From Lunularia cruciata (taxonomy: Eukaryota > Streptophyta > Marchantiopsida > Lunulariales > Lunulariaceae): DNA of 64,000 bases. Both the position numbers and the translations under genes were made by a program. Below the pieces are notes generated by a model. It was not told the DNA's origin, searched no databases, and saw nothing but the letters and a program-made list of their open reading frames with translations. The DNA is taken from contig OX419756.1 of NCBI GenBank assembly GCA_948567375.1, positions 1,741,001 to 1,805,000 of the forward strand, given 5' to 3'. Of the stretch, positions 10,946-21,500 are shown piece after piece; positions within the stretch are counted from its first letter, which is position 1, and every line of letters starts with the position of its first letter.

Positions 10946-11050
10946 TATATGTAAATTAATTTTGCTTCACACCTTTATTACAAGATTTGGGACGTACATG
11001 TCATGATCTATATTCAGATAATATCAATAGTAGTAATTTGATGAAAGTAA
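10946..11050 (+). pseudogene. Copia C1, third segment: RNase H piece
   Basis: After the second TA the sequence reads CKLILLHT and then LLQDLG...LYSDN, the copia RNase H segment around a catalytic aspartate. Similarity fades after about 11,050, so the 3' end of C1 with its LTR is either lost or too diverged to see. Confidence 0.65.
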
Positions 11051-11990
11051 ACTCCAGAGGAGACGTCACTTTTAACACTCCTAGAATCTCAGTTTCAGGT
11101 CACATGCTGCCAGGCTAAGCATACATTTCCTCATACATAAGGTGCTCATTTCCTCATCGTCATGGTTTCCTTCAATACGTCACACAAAGTTTTGAATATG
11201 ATTGATAGGTACATCCAACTTACGACAACTTCCGAAGTCATTCAAGCCACCGAAGATCGTGTGTAGATGATTGTACAGTAATCATAGCCTTGCTTTCCCG
11301 AGGACACGTCCGTCCTAGGCTTAGGTTGCTTTGATAAGGATTTCTGCTGTTCACAGCCCGCGACTACTCTAGAGTCTCGGGTTTAGTTCCTACATAAAGA
11401 AAAAAAAGAAGTTAGAGGAGATATTAGAGGGTTTCATAAATAGTTTTGATATATGTCTTCGGGATAAATAATAAATTTTATAATTATTTTTTGTTAACTC
11501 TTCAAGGAAAGGAGATGGTATTAAACAAATATTTTATAAATTGTTATCCATATCACATACAATTTGCATTCATTTATAAAAATTATATATTATATGATCG
11601 ATGTTTAAGATTTCTTTAGTGAAATAAATAATTATCAAAAGAGATGATGTGATTTCTTGAGAGAATTATCACGTTTCTTGGTGCGTGATTTTTAGAGTGG
11701 AATTTATGGGAAAAAATTTGATGAATCCACAATGCAGCTCTCAATTATTCAAATTCAAATTCACCATCTGCAAATGCTCTTATCAATAAACTGAACTTGT
11801 GTGTTTTATAGTTTTTCAATGGTGTGTTGGTTCATTTTCATAGATTCGTGCGGCAAGGGAAGATAGCACAAGTTATGGAAAATGATTTGCATCGTCTTGC
11901 GACAACCAAATAATTAATTGGAGGTCGAGGAATTTTACTCCAAAGGAGCAACAAAAATTTAGCAAAAACCTTATTGCAATGCAAGCTCAC
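11051..11990. other. No gene seen
   Basis: There is mixed-composition sequence to about 11,400, then AT-rich sequence. Short open stretches show no family signature. The first 300 bases are more GC-rich than the flanks and may be the end of another element. Confidence 0.5.
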
Positions 11991-11994
11991 ATTT

Positions 11995-12335
11995 GGATGC
12001 AACAGGCTGGCACTATCAATGGACACTATCAAGCGACTACCAGCGGCAGCAAGCGGCTTTGGGCGCCAACAAGCGGGTACGGGCACCAACGAGCTTCGAG
12101 CTTTGGGCACCTACGAGCAGCTACGGGCGGCAATGAGCAACAACGAGTAACGACAAGCAAAATCCCATTTTATCCTAAATTAACACATTATTAACACATT
12201 ATTGAGCGGCTACCAATGGCAACAAGCAACTACCAACGGCAACGAACAACTACAGGCACCATCAAGCGGCTACAAGCAACGACGAGCAAAATCTCATTTA
12301 ATCCTAAATTAACACATACACTGAGCGGTAACCGG
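11995..12335 (+). repeat. Degenerate tandem repeats rich in GCGGCWACAAGC-like units
   Basis: Short units of the type CAAGCGGCTAC / GGGCACCAACGAGC / GGCAACAAGCAACTACC follow one another for about 300 bases. A longer unit is repeated within them: the block ending in AAAATCYCATTTWATCCTAAATTAACACA occurs at about 12,157-12,190 and again at about 12,287-12,315. The units are too degenerate for a simple satellite. Confidence 0.65.
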
Positions 12336-12340
12336 TGCAG

Positions 12341-14789
12341 ACCATATTCACCCTAAAGCAACACTTTATTAAACCTAATATGTAATTAATGCATTATTGT
12401 TTGACTACAGAAACTCCATATCCCTTATTTTCTACGAACCACCTCTTATGGAGTTTACTAATAATAAAGAACTTGGCCAAAACTCCGTAGTGGGACTCTT
12501 TCTTCCTCATACCAATTTAGTCAATGCTTCTTAATAATGCATATGAAAAAATACAGAACTTCATAAAACTATTTCTGGAACCCCTTATTCTTTGACAAGT
12601 TTATTCCCTTTTTCATCTTGGGCGGGTGATTACATTCAATCCATGTTTTGCACTAGTTATTTTCTTTACCTGAGCGACAATCGGTTATGTGATATAAGTT
12701 AAGAATAAATAATAAGAAGAAACTCTAAATATAAGAGCTTCGGTGAGCGACAATTTTACTATGCGATTGTAGCTCAACAAATATTTTAGTTTCTGGTTTT
12801 TCTTTCCTTACTTGCTTTCTATTCGCTTACCGTCGCTTGTCTAATACTATTTATAGTTGTATAGTTGTACAATTGTTGTTTGGTGTGTTATGTGTCCTTA
12901 TCTTCTCAAATGATATCTTTCATTTACCTTATTATTACTGAAGATGTTTCTTTATGTTAGATTTTGCAATGATTACAGTAAAGGAAATTATATCAACATA
13001 TAGTTCCCTTTTGATAGGATGATTATCCAAGTAAATATCTCAAATACCTTTAAAACCATGTTTGTTTACTTTATTTTATGTTTTTTTGGCAACGAGTCAA
13101 ATCTGTTCCTTGGGATGGAATCACCTCTATTGTATATCTAACATACCACACGAAAAGTAGTTTATCTAGTTTGCATATGCCAATAGCATCCACTAGAGGG
13201 ATTCTTAGGTAGGCCTTTGTTTGTTGTTTGTTCGTCACTTCACCACTTCTACGGGGTTTGCCTTTCCCCCTTTGAGAGAGATAGTAAAAGCTTTTACATT
13301 GTGTTTCCTCCTTTTCCTTCTAAAGAATATCTATATACTATTTCCTTTGTACGAATTAGTTTAAGATTTGTTTGCCTTTATGCTTTGCATTGAAAGCTTA
13401 GGTTAAACTTGTGAATACCAAGCTTGGAATCCGCAAGCAATTATCAATCCTTCAAGCTTTTTCCCCCAAGATTTAAGTTAAGAGAAGTAGGTTTAAGATT
13501 TTTCATTCAATGAATTTCAAAGCTCTTTCATCTTTAACACCTTGGTCTAGCCTACATCTTATGTTTATTTAATCCTCATTTGAGAATTATATAAATGGCC
13601 TATCTATTTTGTTGAGATATTATGTGCCTTAAACCACTTCTTTGACACATACTTACCCTCAATAAATACTCTCTTAGTTGATTTGTGTATATTTGATATT
13701 ACTATAGTCACACCTTCTGCACTTTGTTAAGATCAAGATGCTTCAAAAACTTTCAAAATGAGTGGTTCAGCTCATAAATAACATTCCCCGTGGTCTCTAA
13801 GAGTATGTGGTCCCAAAACATAAGAGACTACATCACCATCAACATTTCTGAGATGTTTGGGCCTTATTAGTTGACAACTTCTCTCAATATGGTTACCCTT
13901 TTTCTTCTTGCAGCTATTGCGCCAAGAGACCAAGGATGAATGATTGAGTCAAATCTTTGACTACCTTAAGATTTATTTTTTGTTCTAAGCTATATGACAC
14001 ATCTTGTAATTATAGACTTTCTATCTCCTAGACTCCAGGAAGATTTAAGTAGTGCTTAGGAAACATATGCACACTTGACCCTTACTAACATCTTTGTTTA
14101 TGGGGTTATTATCGATAAAGGTGTGTTATTCTTGATAAGAGTAGAGTTTCTTTTTCTTTCAGAGGGAGGGAGTGTTCTAAAGCTTGGCTCTATGCTTCTT
14201 GTTTGATTGAGTACTTTTGTTTCTATTCTGTTACAATACTCCTTTAATTTTTTTATTTTTGGGTTTAGCATATATACACTTTTGAATCTACCAAACTAGA
14301 ATAATTGCATATTACATATATGCAATTGAATAACATATGATTATATGAGACACCAAGTAGACATATCTTTGGACGTGATTTGGGTGAAAGGCACACCAAA
14401 GTCTATGTAGCTACTAGATATAAAATTATAAATCTATATGTTCCTAAGTACTTGCGTATACACATTGGGTGATGTTCTTTTGGTAGAGATCCGTAGGAGT
14501 TTATAATGCTGTCATGAATAGAATGACATAAATGTTATGGTCTATATGTTTCCAAGCATAGATTAAGTGAGTGGTGGTTAGATTTACCTAGCGTACCTCC
14601 TTGGAGAATGAGGGAGCAAGGGCAAAGACAACCATTTCCACGAAGGAGGAAGAGGACTACTATGGGCCACAACTAGTCTTATATACATTTTACCTTTGAC
14701 ATTGGAGATTTTTGGGTATCTTTACATAAATTATATATGCAAGCAAAAGGTGGCTCTTTATCAAACACTTCGACAAGGTTATATACCTC
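12341..14789. other. AT-rich sequence without a recognisable gene
   Basis: No open frame longer than about 60 codons and no domain signature on either strand. A purine run followed by TGTTCTAAAGC at 14,161-14,182 resembles a polypurine tract with an LTR start, but no partner LTR was found. Confidence 0.5.
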
Positions 14790-15230
14790 AATATGTTATT
14801 GTTGCAGACTAGAGCTAGTCTTTCCCCACGGGCATGAGATGACTTTCCATCTTTTGCTTCACTATTGTCATATTGGACTAGAGGTTTACAATCTTCCTTG
14901 ATGGAATGACAATGTGAGCGTATGCTACATTCTCTCTTAGTTGACGTCCATTCCTCAAGCTACTAGAGCACCTCTTCGCTCTTGCTCCACCAACGGTACA
15001 TGCTCTTGGATCCTAGCTTGACCGTGGATTAGGGCATTCTGACTCGCACCAGCTACTTTCTCTATAGCTATGAGGTTTTGCTAGGTTTGGTCCACCCATC
15101 TGTATCTTCATTACTCACTTGTGAGTATGGTTCTACACTAGATCCAACAGCGGTCCATATGACACAATGTCCTTTTGGAGGACAAAGGATAGCTACCCAT
15201 GATGCTATTAGGGACATAGTGTTTGCTATG
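14790..15230 (+). mobile_element. LINE (C2H2/restriction-endonuclease type) fragment, part before D1
   Basis: This segment matches, inverted, the LINE copy at about 40,640-41,090, including the coding piece GLVHPSVSSLLTCEYG and HMTQCPFGGQRIATHDAIRD. In the family this is the region between RT and the C-terminal endonuclease-like domain, with a C-X-C...H-X4-C knuckle. It is interrupted at 15,230 by D1 and continues at 25,313. The upstream limit is approximate because similarity fades. Confidence 0.8.
15227..15230 (+). repeat. Target-site duplication (left) of D1, TATG
   Basis: TATG before the D1 start is repeated at 25,313-25,316 after its end. The uninterrupted homologous LINE at about 40,640-40,655 (inverted) reads GTTTGCTATGGCACGAGAG with a single TATG, which proves the boundaries and a 4-bp duplication. 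Confidence 0.92.
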
Positions 15231-15686
15231 TGTCACGCCATTTGTAGTTCCGCATCTAGCTGCTCGGACACTGGAGTTCTAGTGATAGTAGTTAGAGTTA
15301 TTCTAGTAGTTTCTCAAGGACTACTTTCCGACAGTCTGATTTGGTGTTCGGGGTACTGACTTCACGGTGGGGCCCACCGTCACTTTGCACCGTCGAGTGT
15401 GCCGTCAGCGGGACCGTTAAGGTTCCAGTGCTAGCTCGAGTCCAGGGGGGTATAGTTTCGAAGTGAGCTCCAGAGAGCTCACTTCTCTGATGTTGAGCCT
15501 TCGAGTTCCTGGCTATGGTAGATAGAGGCCGGCGAGCGTCACCTGGATTCTCTATGCTTGAGTGGGTGTGGCTTGAGTGGGTGTGGCTTGACTGTAATCA
15601 GTGCCCAGTTGTTGGCAATTTATAGAGTGACAGATCAAGTACTAATCTGAGTTGAGTTGAGTTGAGAGTGTTAAGCAATCTGATTA
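15231..15686 (+). repeat. D1 terminal repeat A1
   Basis: This is a direct copy of A2 (24,754-25,205). Differences are mostly C/T and G/A transitions plus small indels, such as an extra GAGTGGGTGTGGCTT unit in A1 and three rather than four GTTGA units near the end. It begins TGTCACGCC next to the target duplication and stops at CTGATTA, exactly where A2 joins B2. No B sequence follows it; the element leader starts directly. Confidence 0.92.
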
Positions 15687-17156
15687 CATTAGAGAAGTGA
15701 AGTCAAGGGGAAATTGGGTACAAGAACGTTGAGTGTTGGTGGTATCTCCAAGCTCGGTGGATCGTGGTAGCTCGATTCAAGTTTTGTGTTTCCCTAGTGT
15801 GCAGAAGCCCGTTCAAGTGATTCAGATTTGGCAGTTAGGCGGACGGTGTGCGGAAGTGCTTGCCAAATTTTGAGCAAAGAAGGAGCAATTTTCGAGCAGT
15901 GTTGTGATTTTGAGCTCAGGAGGTGAAGGCATGACCAATTTGCTGCGAGTTGGGCTTAGAAAGTGAAATTGAAGGTGGAGTTGGGAAGCTCTTCTCATGA
16001 AATTGTGATTTAGAAAAACTTGTTTTATCAATTTGGCTCGAGTGGAAAGTTAGCGGGGGATTTGGCGGACAGCCATCTTTAGGGTTTACGTCAAATTTTG
16101 AGCCAGATTTGGAGGAGTTTTCGCTGTTTGGCCAGATTTGGAGGAGTTTCACTAGTTTGGAGGACTTCTGCAGATTTGGAGAAGTTTTGCCAATTTTGGA
16201 GGAGGTTTCGAAGTGGCAACAAGAAAGGCCCCATTTGGCTGAATTTTGGCGTTTCAAGGCTTTGATATATACCATCAATAGGCATGGAGTGAGCAACGTA
16301 CGTTCATGCACTTCGCCATTTGCAGAGCTCAGGTGCCAATGGTTAATTGCTGGTTGACAAGGACCGAAAGAGTCTCCGATTTGCCAGTACAGAACCTCAT
16401 CTTAAATACAAGAAAACCGGCTTTGAGGCATAGGGTTGTGGGCTATGAGAGGCTACGAAGGCCTGGAAGGGCCAGCAAGCCAGCTTGCTGGCGTGAGGCT
16501 AGCTAGTTTAGAGTAGATCTTGGTCATTGGTTGGCAAAATCTGCCTTTCTCGCTAGATTGTGCGCAACAGGGTTTGACTCCTAGATCTCTTGTTCCTAGA
16601 CTGGTGCCCTAGCCAACTGGTCCACCCTCACTTGTTGTCCTAGTGACTGCGCCACTGTTATCTATACACATGTAGCTTTGGCTAGGAGAGGCAGTTTGAT
16701 CCCATTCTTGGTGATCCTGGTAGCTTAGGACTTAGATACGAACTCCTCTTATGTCAAATGCCAAATGGTGGCAGAGTCTGTCCTGTGTTGTGTTATGAGA
16801 TGGAGGGTTTTCGTTTAGATTTCTTGTGATTGGATCCCCTCCATTCTGTGCTTCTTGTTTATGCACCATGTTTGTGTGAGGTGCCCTAACTTTTGAGCGT
16901 TGGTGCTCTGGTGTGCTCTCGGTGGTGAGGCTGGAGTGATGACCAGTCAGACTACCTTTGTTTCTCTCCGGTAAGGCAGGAAGTGATGACCTGTAGACCG
17001 TGAGAGTGCGTGTTATGATGGCAGGTTACAGGTTGCACTTCCCCTAGTGTAGTTATCTCGGTTAGAGTTACATTAGTGGGTGGTGTTTAGTTGGTGTTGG
17101 CACGTGGTGGTGTTGGTACTTGGTGGGGTACTTGCGGTTGCGACTTGCGGTTGTAG
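15687..17156 (+). other. D1 leader (untranslated) region
   Basis: About 1.5 kb separates A1 from the Gag frame. No canonical tRNA primer-binding site (TGG...) abuts A1. A patch at 16,103-16,211 repeats TTTGGAGGAGTTT-like units. No open frame here matches a known protein. Confidence 0.7.
16103..16211 (+). repeat. Short tandem GATTTGGAGGAGTTTY-like units in D1 leader
   Basis: Five or six imperfect units of AGATTTGGAGGAGTTTY / TTTGGAGGACTTCTGC / GATTTGGAGAAGTTTTGCC follow one another. They could be a packaging or structural element of the leader, or simple expansion; nothing in the sequence decides. Confidence 0.6.
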
Positions 17157-18638
17157 TTGGTAGTTCGGGTTTGGTGTTGTGGTTACTTTGTCACGACGGA
17201 GTCCTTTGGAGATTCAAGAGGAGTTAGCCCTGCAGTACATAGTGGGTTTACTCGGAGTGGTGCTCGGTATCAGCTTGTATCTCAGGTCCCAGTGAGGGAG
17301 GAGATTGACTCTGAGTTGGAGTTTGACACAAGAGCTGATTTAGTTGAGAGTGCACTTGGTGTGTCTGCACCGTTGTTGTGGGACATGGACGAGATTTATG
17401 GGGCCTCCAAAGGCCCTAGGCGTTACTCTGGTACAGTGGGTACCATTGAGTTGGATGACTTCATCCAGGAGTTTGATAGTTGGTGTGATCTGCAGCAGAT
17501 GCGGAACCCGACTTTGTTCACACCCTTCATGGCATGGAAGGGGTTGTTTCAGCATCTAGAGGGTCCGCCGATGGATGATTACCATGATTTCAGGAGAGCT
17601 CATTTGGAGGAGATTGAGTTATGGAGACAATATTGGTCTCCACACTATGTTTCCATCACTTCAGGCTTGGTGGCCAGGAGTAGATCAGCTATACCCACGA
17701 GTTCTAGCTCGAGTAGTGGTGGTGGAGCTAGTGGAGGTGCACTAGCTGGAGATAGTGCTACTACGAGTGGAAGTACCGCTGCAGGAGGTGGTGTGGTACC
17801 GGGGTTTAACCCCATGGTTGAGTTCTTCCTATGTTTGAGGCAGAACTACCAGGGAGTTCGGACTTACAAGCTGAGGAGCTTGCAGGAGTTCTAGCGGAAG
17901 GCTAGAGAGAGCCTACGCGAGGCATACACTCGCATGAGGCGGCTGATCAGTTTCACTCAGGGAGTTACTGAGGCCCAGGCAGTCCAGTTTTGGTATGGGA
18001 TACTGGATAGGGAGTTGCAACGTAAAGTTCGTGATGCTACGTTGTTGCAGGCTACTTCGCCCACCTTGGCAGTAGTCTTTGGTTTGGCTAAGCGTATTGA
18101 GCTCAACATGGTGGAGGAGAGAGTGGTGACATCTGGATTTGGTAGGGAGACCTCATCCACGGCTGTGACTTCTTCTAGAGTGCAGCAGAGTGCACCACGC
18201 CCAATTGGTTTTTGAGGACAGGGTGGACATCCTAGATCCTATGGAGCAAGTGGAGGAGCTAGTGGAGTTAGACCCTTACCCTCATTTTTGGGTCAGCAAC
18301 AGCCAGTGAGTGGTGGTGTTGCTTGTTGGACTTGTGGTGGACCTCACCATAGGAGAGAGTGTACTCAGGGCAGCGGACCTGATACCTCTGGTGCATTACA
18401 GCCAGCACAGAGGCTGTGTGAGCATTGCCATAGGTTTGGTCACACTAGTGACTGGTGTTTTGACCTACACCCGGAGTTACGGAGTGGTAGGGTTGCTATG
18501 GCAGGTAGTAGAGGAGCTCCAGTTCATGGAGGACGAGGTGGTAGAGGTGGTGGTAGAGGATCCACATCTAGTAGGGGTACAGTACATGCCCTTACTTTTG
18601 ACACAGCTATGGCTACTCGGATTGAGCAGTTGGAGTAG
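17157..18638 (+). pseudogene. D1 Gag polyprotein (capsid and nucleocapsid)
   Basis: One frame runs through 17,157-18,638, broken by TAG at 17,892, TGA at 18,213 and TAG at 18,636. The first part, around FMAWKGLFQHLEG and RRLISFTQGVTEAQAVQFWY, fits the helical retrotransposon Gag capsid region. The C-terminal part has two zinc knuckles: a slightly irregular CWTCGGPHHRREC and a canonical CEHCHRFGHTSDWC (CX2CX4HX4C). A Gly/Arg-rich basic run (GGRGGRGGGRG) follows. Gag would form the particle and bind the RNA. The start is uncertain because the upstream frame is open without a clear ATG context. Confidence 0.85.
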
Positions 18639-18641
18639 AGA

Positions 18642-19961
18642 TTGGCTAGTATGGCTATTGCTCAGAGGAGATCAGATTCGGGTGCTGAGGCTTCCACCTC
18701 ATATGTTGGTGATAGAGATGCTTTGGACTTCATGTGCGGAGCAACACAGGTGGATGCATCTGCAGCAGTGACTAGGAGTGCAGTACGTGCTCTAGAGCCT
18801 AGACGAGCATCAGTGGAGTTGGACCCACAGAGAGGAGAGGTTGGGAGACAGGTCAGACTTCCCCAGTCTTTCATGCTATTTGAGGCATTGCAAACGACAT
18901 CCATGGTTCCTAGACGTCCTAGTGCAGGTGTGGTAGGTGGTGATGGAGTACCTGCTAGTCAGCCACCTGCTACTACACAGATTGAGTCTAGCATGATGTT
19001 GGGGGCGGCTCAGCTGATTATGCGGCATCCGTTGTTTTCAGCCAGTGACATGTTTACATTGGGAGTTGACCCAGCCCCAGTGTTCCGGTTGGCTGCCACG
19101 TTGTGCGAGAGTAGGGATGGTGCAGTTCCTACTGCTAGAGCAGAGGTGGTTGGTAGTGGAGCTGACTTGGTTGAGGAGCATGGGATCCGTTCAGCGACCA
19201 ATGGTTTATGGCAGGCAGCAGCGGCTAGACTGGAGGAGTTTCCAGCTAGACCGGCCTTTGAGAGAGCGTGGTTTACACTTGGTGTTGTCCTATTGGATAA
19301 CCAGAGGGGGATTTTTTGTTTGGTGGGACCTTCAAGGAAGGTATATACACCACAGAGAGTCTTGTTAGACTCTGGTGCACAGCCCCTTATGTTGGGGAAG
19401 GCTGCAGTTGTTGGTCTGGAGTTACGGAAGACCGATGTGGAGAGGTGTCCATTTCAGATCTAGACATCTCTAGGTGGTGGTTCGACACAGGACATCACAC
19501 GTGGAGAGCTTGTTGTCCAGGTTCAGCGTGGTCATCCGACTGATAGCTTGGTGGTGAGAGCTCAAGCTATTGCAACGATAGCTGAGTCATATGATGTGCT
19601 AGTTGGTGGAGCGGTGTTATACCCCATGGGTTTCAGCATTGACTATTGGGAGGAGACAACCTCTTATAGACCTGGTTGGCAGTCTGGTGAGGGACGGGTA
19701 TGTCGCCTACCAGTACGCTTCAGTAGTGGCAGTCTTGGCTCACTATAGTCCGGGACCATGGTAACATCAATTTTAGCTTTTAGTGGTGCAGTTACTTGGC
19801 CTGATGACTTGTTGGAGAGGAACGCCCATGCAGAGGATACTCCAGTACCAGAGGAGATCACTCGGCTTTGGATTACGAGTGGGATTGTTCCATCCACCTT
19901 GGATGTTCCATTGTGGAGTTCAGAGGAGGCATTGCAGCAGCATGCAGATCAATTGGTGTAG
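18642..19961 (+). pseudogene. D1 spacer and aspartic protease
   Basis: The Gag frame continues through a poorly conserved Ala/Arg-rich spacer into a retropepsin. The catalytic strand reads RVLLDSGAQPLMLG at about 19,355-19,400 (D-S-G-A), and the second conserved strand YDVLVGGAVLYPMGF lies near 19,590-19,635. The protease would cut the polyprotein. In-frame TAG stops occur at 19,461, 19,746 and 19,959. A further stretch (ILAFSGAVTWPDD ... QQHADQLV) leads to the methyltransferase, which is read in another frame. Confidence 0.85.
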
Positions 19962-21130
19962 CAGGCTTGGAGTGGAGCTTCGTACCATCAGGAGATGAGT
20001 GTGAGGATGAGCCTCTGGAGGCAATTGCTTTGACACCTCTGGATACCACACTCATTGCTTGGTAGTATCCAGTAGAGGGGATATGCCTATTGGAGTTGTT
20101 TGGTGGGATCAGCACCGGACTAGCTGCGGTGTTACAGGCGGGTATTCAAGTACAGAGGTACTTGTATGTAGAGAGAGATAAGACTGCTAGGCGAGTCTCT
20201 CTACATCATGTGGCACACTTGGCTTATCAGTATCCGGAGTTATTACCGATGTCAGCAGTCAGAGGTTACTAGAAGGCCTTGCCAGGAGATATTTCCTTAC
20301 TGGGGGCGCATGACCTAGAGAGACATGGGCCTATTCACTTGGTGATTTCTGGATGGCCATGTCAGGGACATACACATGCAGGCCGCGGTTTGGGTCTTCA
20401 GGAACCTCGTTCTGGTGTGTTTTGGGAGATGTTACGGATACTACGACATCTCCAAGTTCATCAGTCTGTTTCTCCAGCTTACCTTTTGGAGAATGTTCCA
20501 TTGATGGGTGATTCTCGCACTAGAGTGGTGGCAAGTACACATCAGGTCCATTCATAGATGGGACCTGCTGTATTGTTAGATGTAGCCAGAGTGGGATCAC
20601 GGGCTCATTGTCTTTGTCTTTGGTGGACAAACCTCTTACCCAGAGAGGTTCTACAGCGTAGTTATGATAGGATGCAACGACTAGACCACATTCTTGTTGA
20701 TGATATCTTGGATGTTGGGCGTCAGTCTTAGACAGTGGTAGTGGCTGATAGGTCACCTATGGCAGTGGTGAACCTAATTGGACAGCCTAGAGCTGCATTT
20801 CCCACACTGATGAGTTTCCCAGGCTCTCATGCTTTTTGAAAGGGAGGACCTGGACTTGTTTGGGACTCACAGTTACAGCAGTTGGTGGAGCCCAATGCTG
20901 ATGAGAGAGGGCGGGCAATGGGTTTTCGCATCGGTATTACCGCTGTTCCAGTAGTGTCAGAGGCATCTAGGCGTCAGGTGTTAGGTTAGGCTATGGACCT
21001 AAACTGTTTGACCTGGATTGTGAGCCTTGGCTTGGCAGAGCATCATAGGATGCACTTGATAGGCATCACCACTCGGACACTTGTGAGCCATGTGCCTATC
21101 GAGACGATTCAAGCACATGCTGGGAGTGAT
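19868..21130 (+). pseudogene. D1 DNMT3-like C5 cytosine methyltransferase domain
   Basis: This domain would transfer a methyl group from S-adenosylmethionine to cytosine C5. Motif I (LELFGGISTGLAAVLQAG, 20,085-20,140) is of the DNMT3/DRM kind. Motif IV holds the catalytic cysteine in SGWPCQG (Cys codon 20,360-20,362); PCQ is unlike the PCN usual in DNMT3. Motif VI reads LLENVPLM (about 20,485-20,510), motif VIII SRAHCLCLWWTNLLP (20,593-20,640) and motifs IX-X FPTLMSFPGSHAF, ERGRAMGF and SRRQVLG.AMDLN. Motif order is I to X, not rearranged as in DRM. In-frame TAG stops lie at 20,063, 20,270, 20,555, 20,729 and 20,987, and TGA at 20,837. It sits between protease and RT, a place where charophyte-algal and dinoflagellate retrotransposons are known to carry captured methyltransferases. 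Confidence 0.9.
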
Positions 21131-21500
21131 AGACCGAGTGGACATGGTATTCTTGGGACACATCCAGTAGCTACTAGGGAGAGTGGTCTACTTGGAGTCC
21201 ATCCAGGTGAGCGTGGGCTACTTGGATTACACCCTTGGTCCACATGGGATGCAGCTAGAGGACGTGTGGAGCTTGCAGCCAGAGTGGAGGGAGTTTTTCA
21301 CACAGAGGTTGGGACCTCTAATGGTCAGGAGCATGACACTATTGCTCCCAAGGGCCCAATGTAGCAGTCAGCAGTACGTCTTCCACTCCTACTACAGTTA
21401 CAGAGGATACTTGGGAGCCAGATCTTGGACCTAAGCTTATTGGAGAGGAAAGACGGAGGGTTAGGAGGTTCTTGAGGAGTCACACGAGTTGTTTTGCCTT
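21131..21500 (+). pseudogene. D1 linker between methyltransferase and RT
   Basis: All three frames are partly open and none is clearly right throughout. One frame gives EDVWSLQPEWREFFTQRLG, and a different one gives WEPDLGPKLIGEERRRVRRF, a helix resembling the region just before many gypsy RTs (ending SCFAF). At least one frameshift must lie near 21,490, where the RT frame takes over. Confidence 0.6.

Noticed and set aside
14158-14185. Polypurine tract and LTR start of a copia-like element
   Set aside because: The purine run before TGTTCTAAAGC looks right, but no second copy of the following sequence was found.
15640-15670. GTTGA repeats in A1/A2 as a CRISPR or telomere-like array
   Set aside because: Only three or four 5-bp units without spacers; a simple microsatellite within the terminal repeat.
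16520-16640. tRNA-like sequence in the D1 leader
   Set aside because: GGTTTGACTCC resembles a B box and A-box-like motifs lie on both strands, but no cloverleaf forms in either orientation.
19868-21130. Methyltransferase as part of a bacterial restriction-modification system or contamination
   Set aside because: It lies within the element, between protease and RT, inside borders proven by the target duplication; no restriction gene is nearby.
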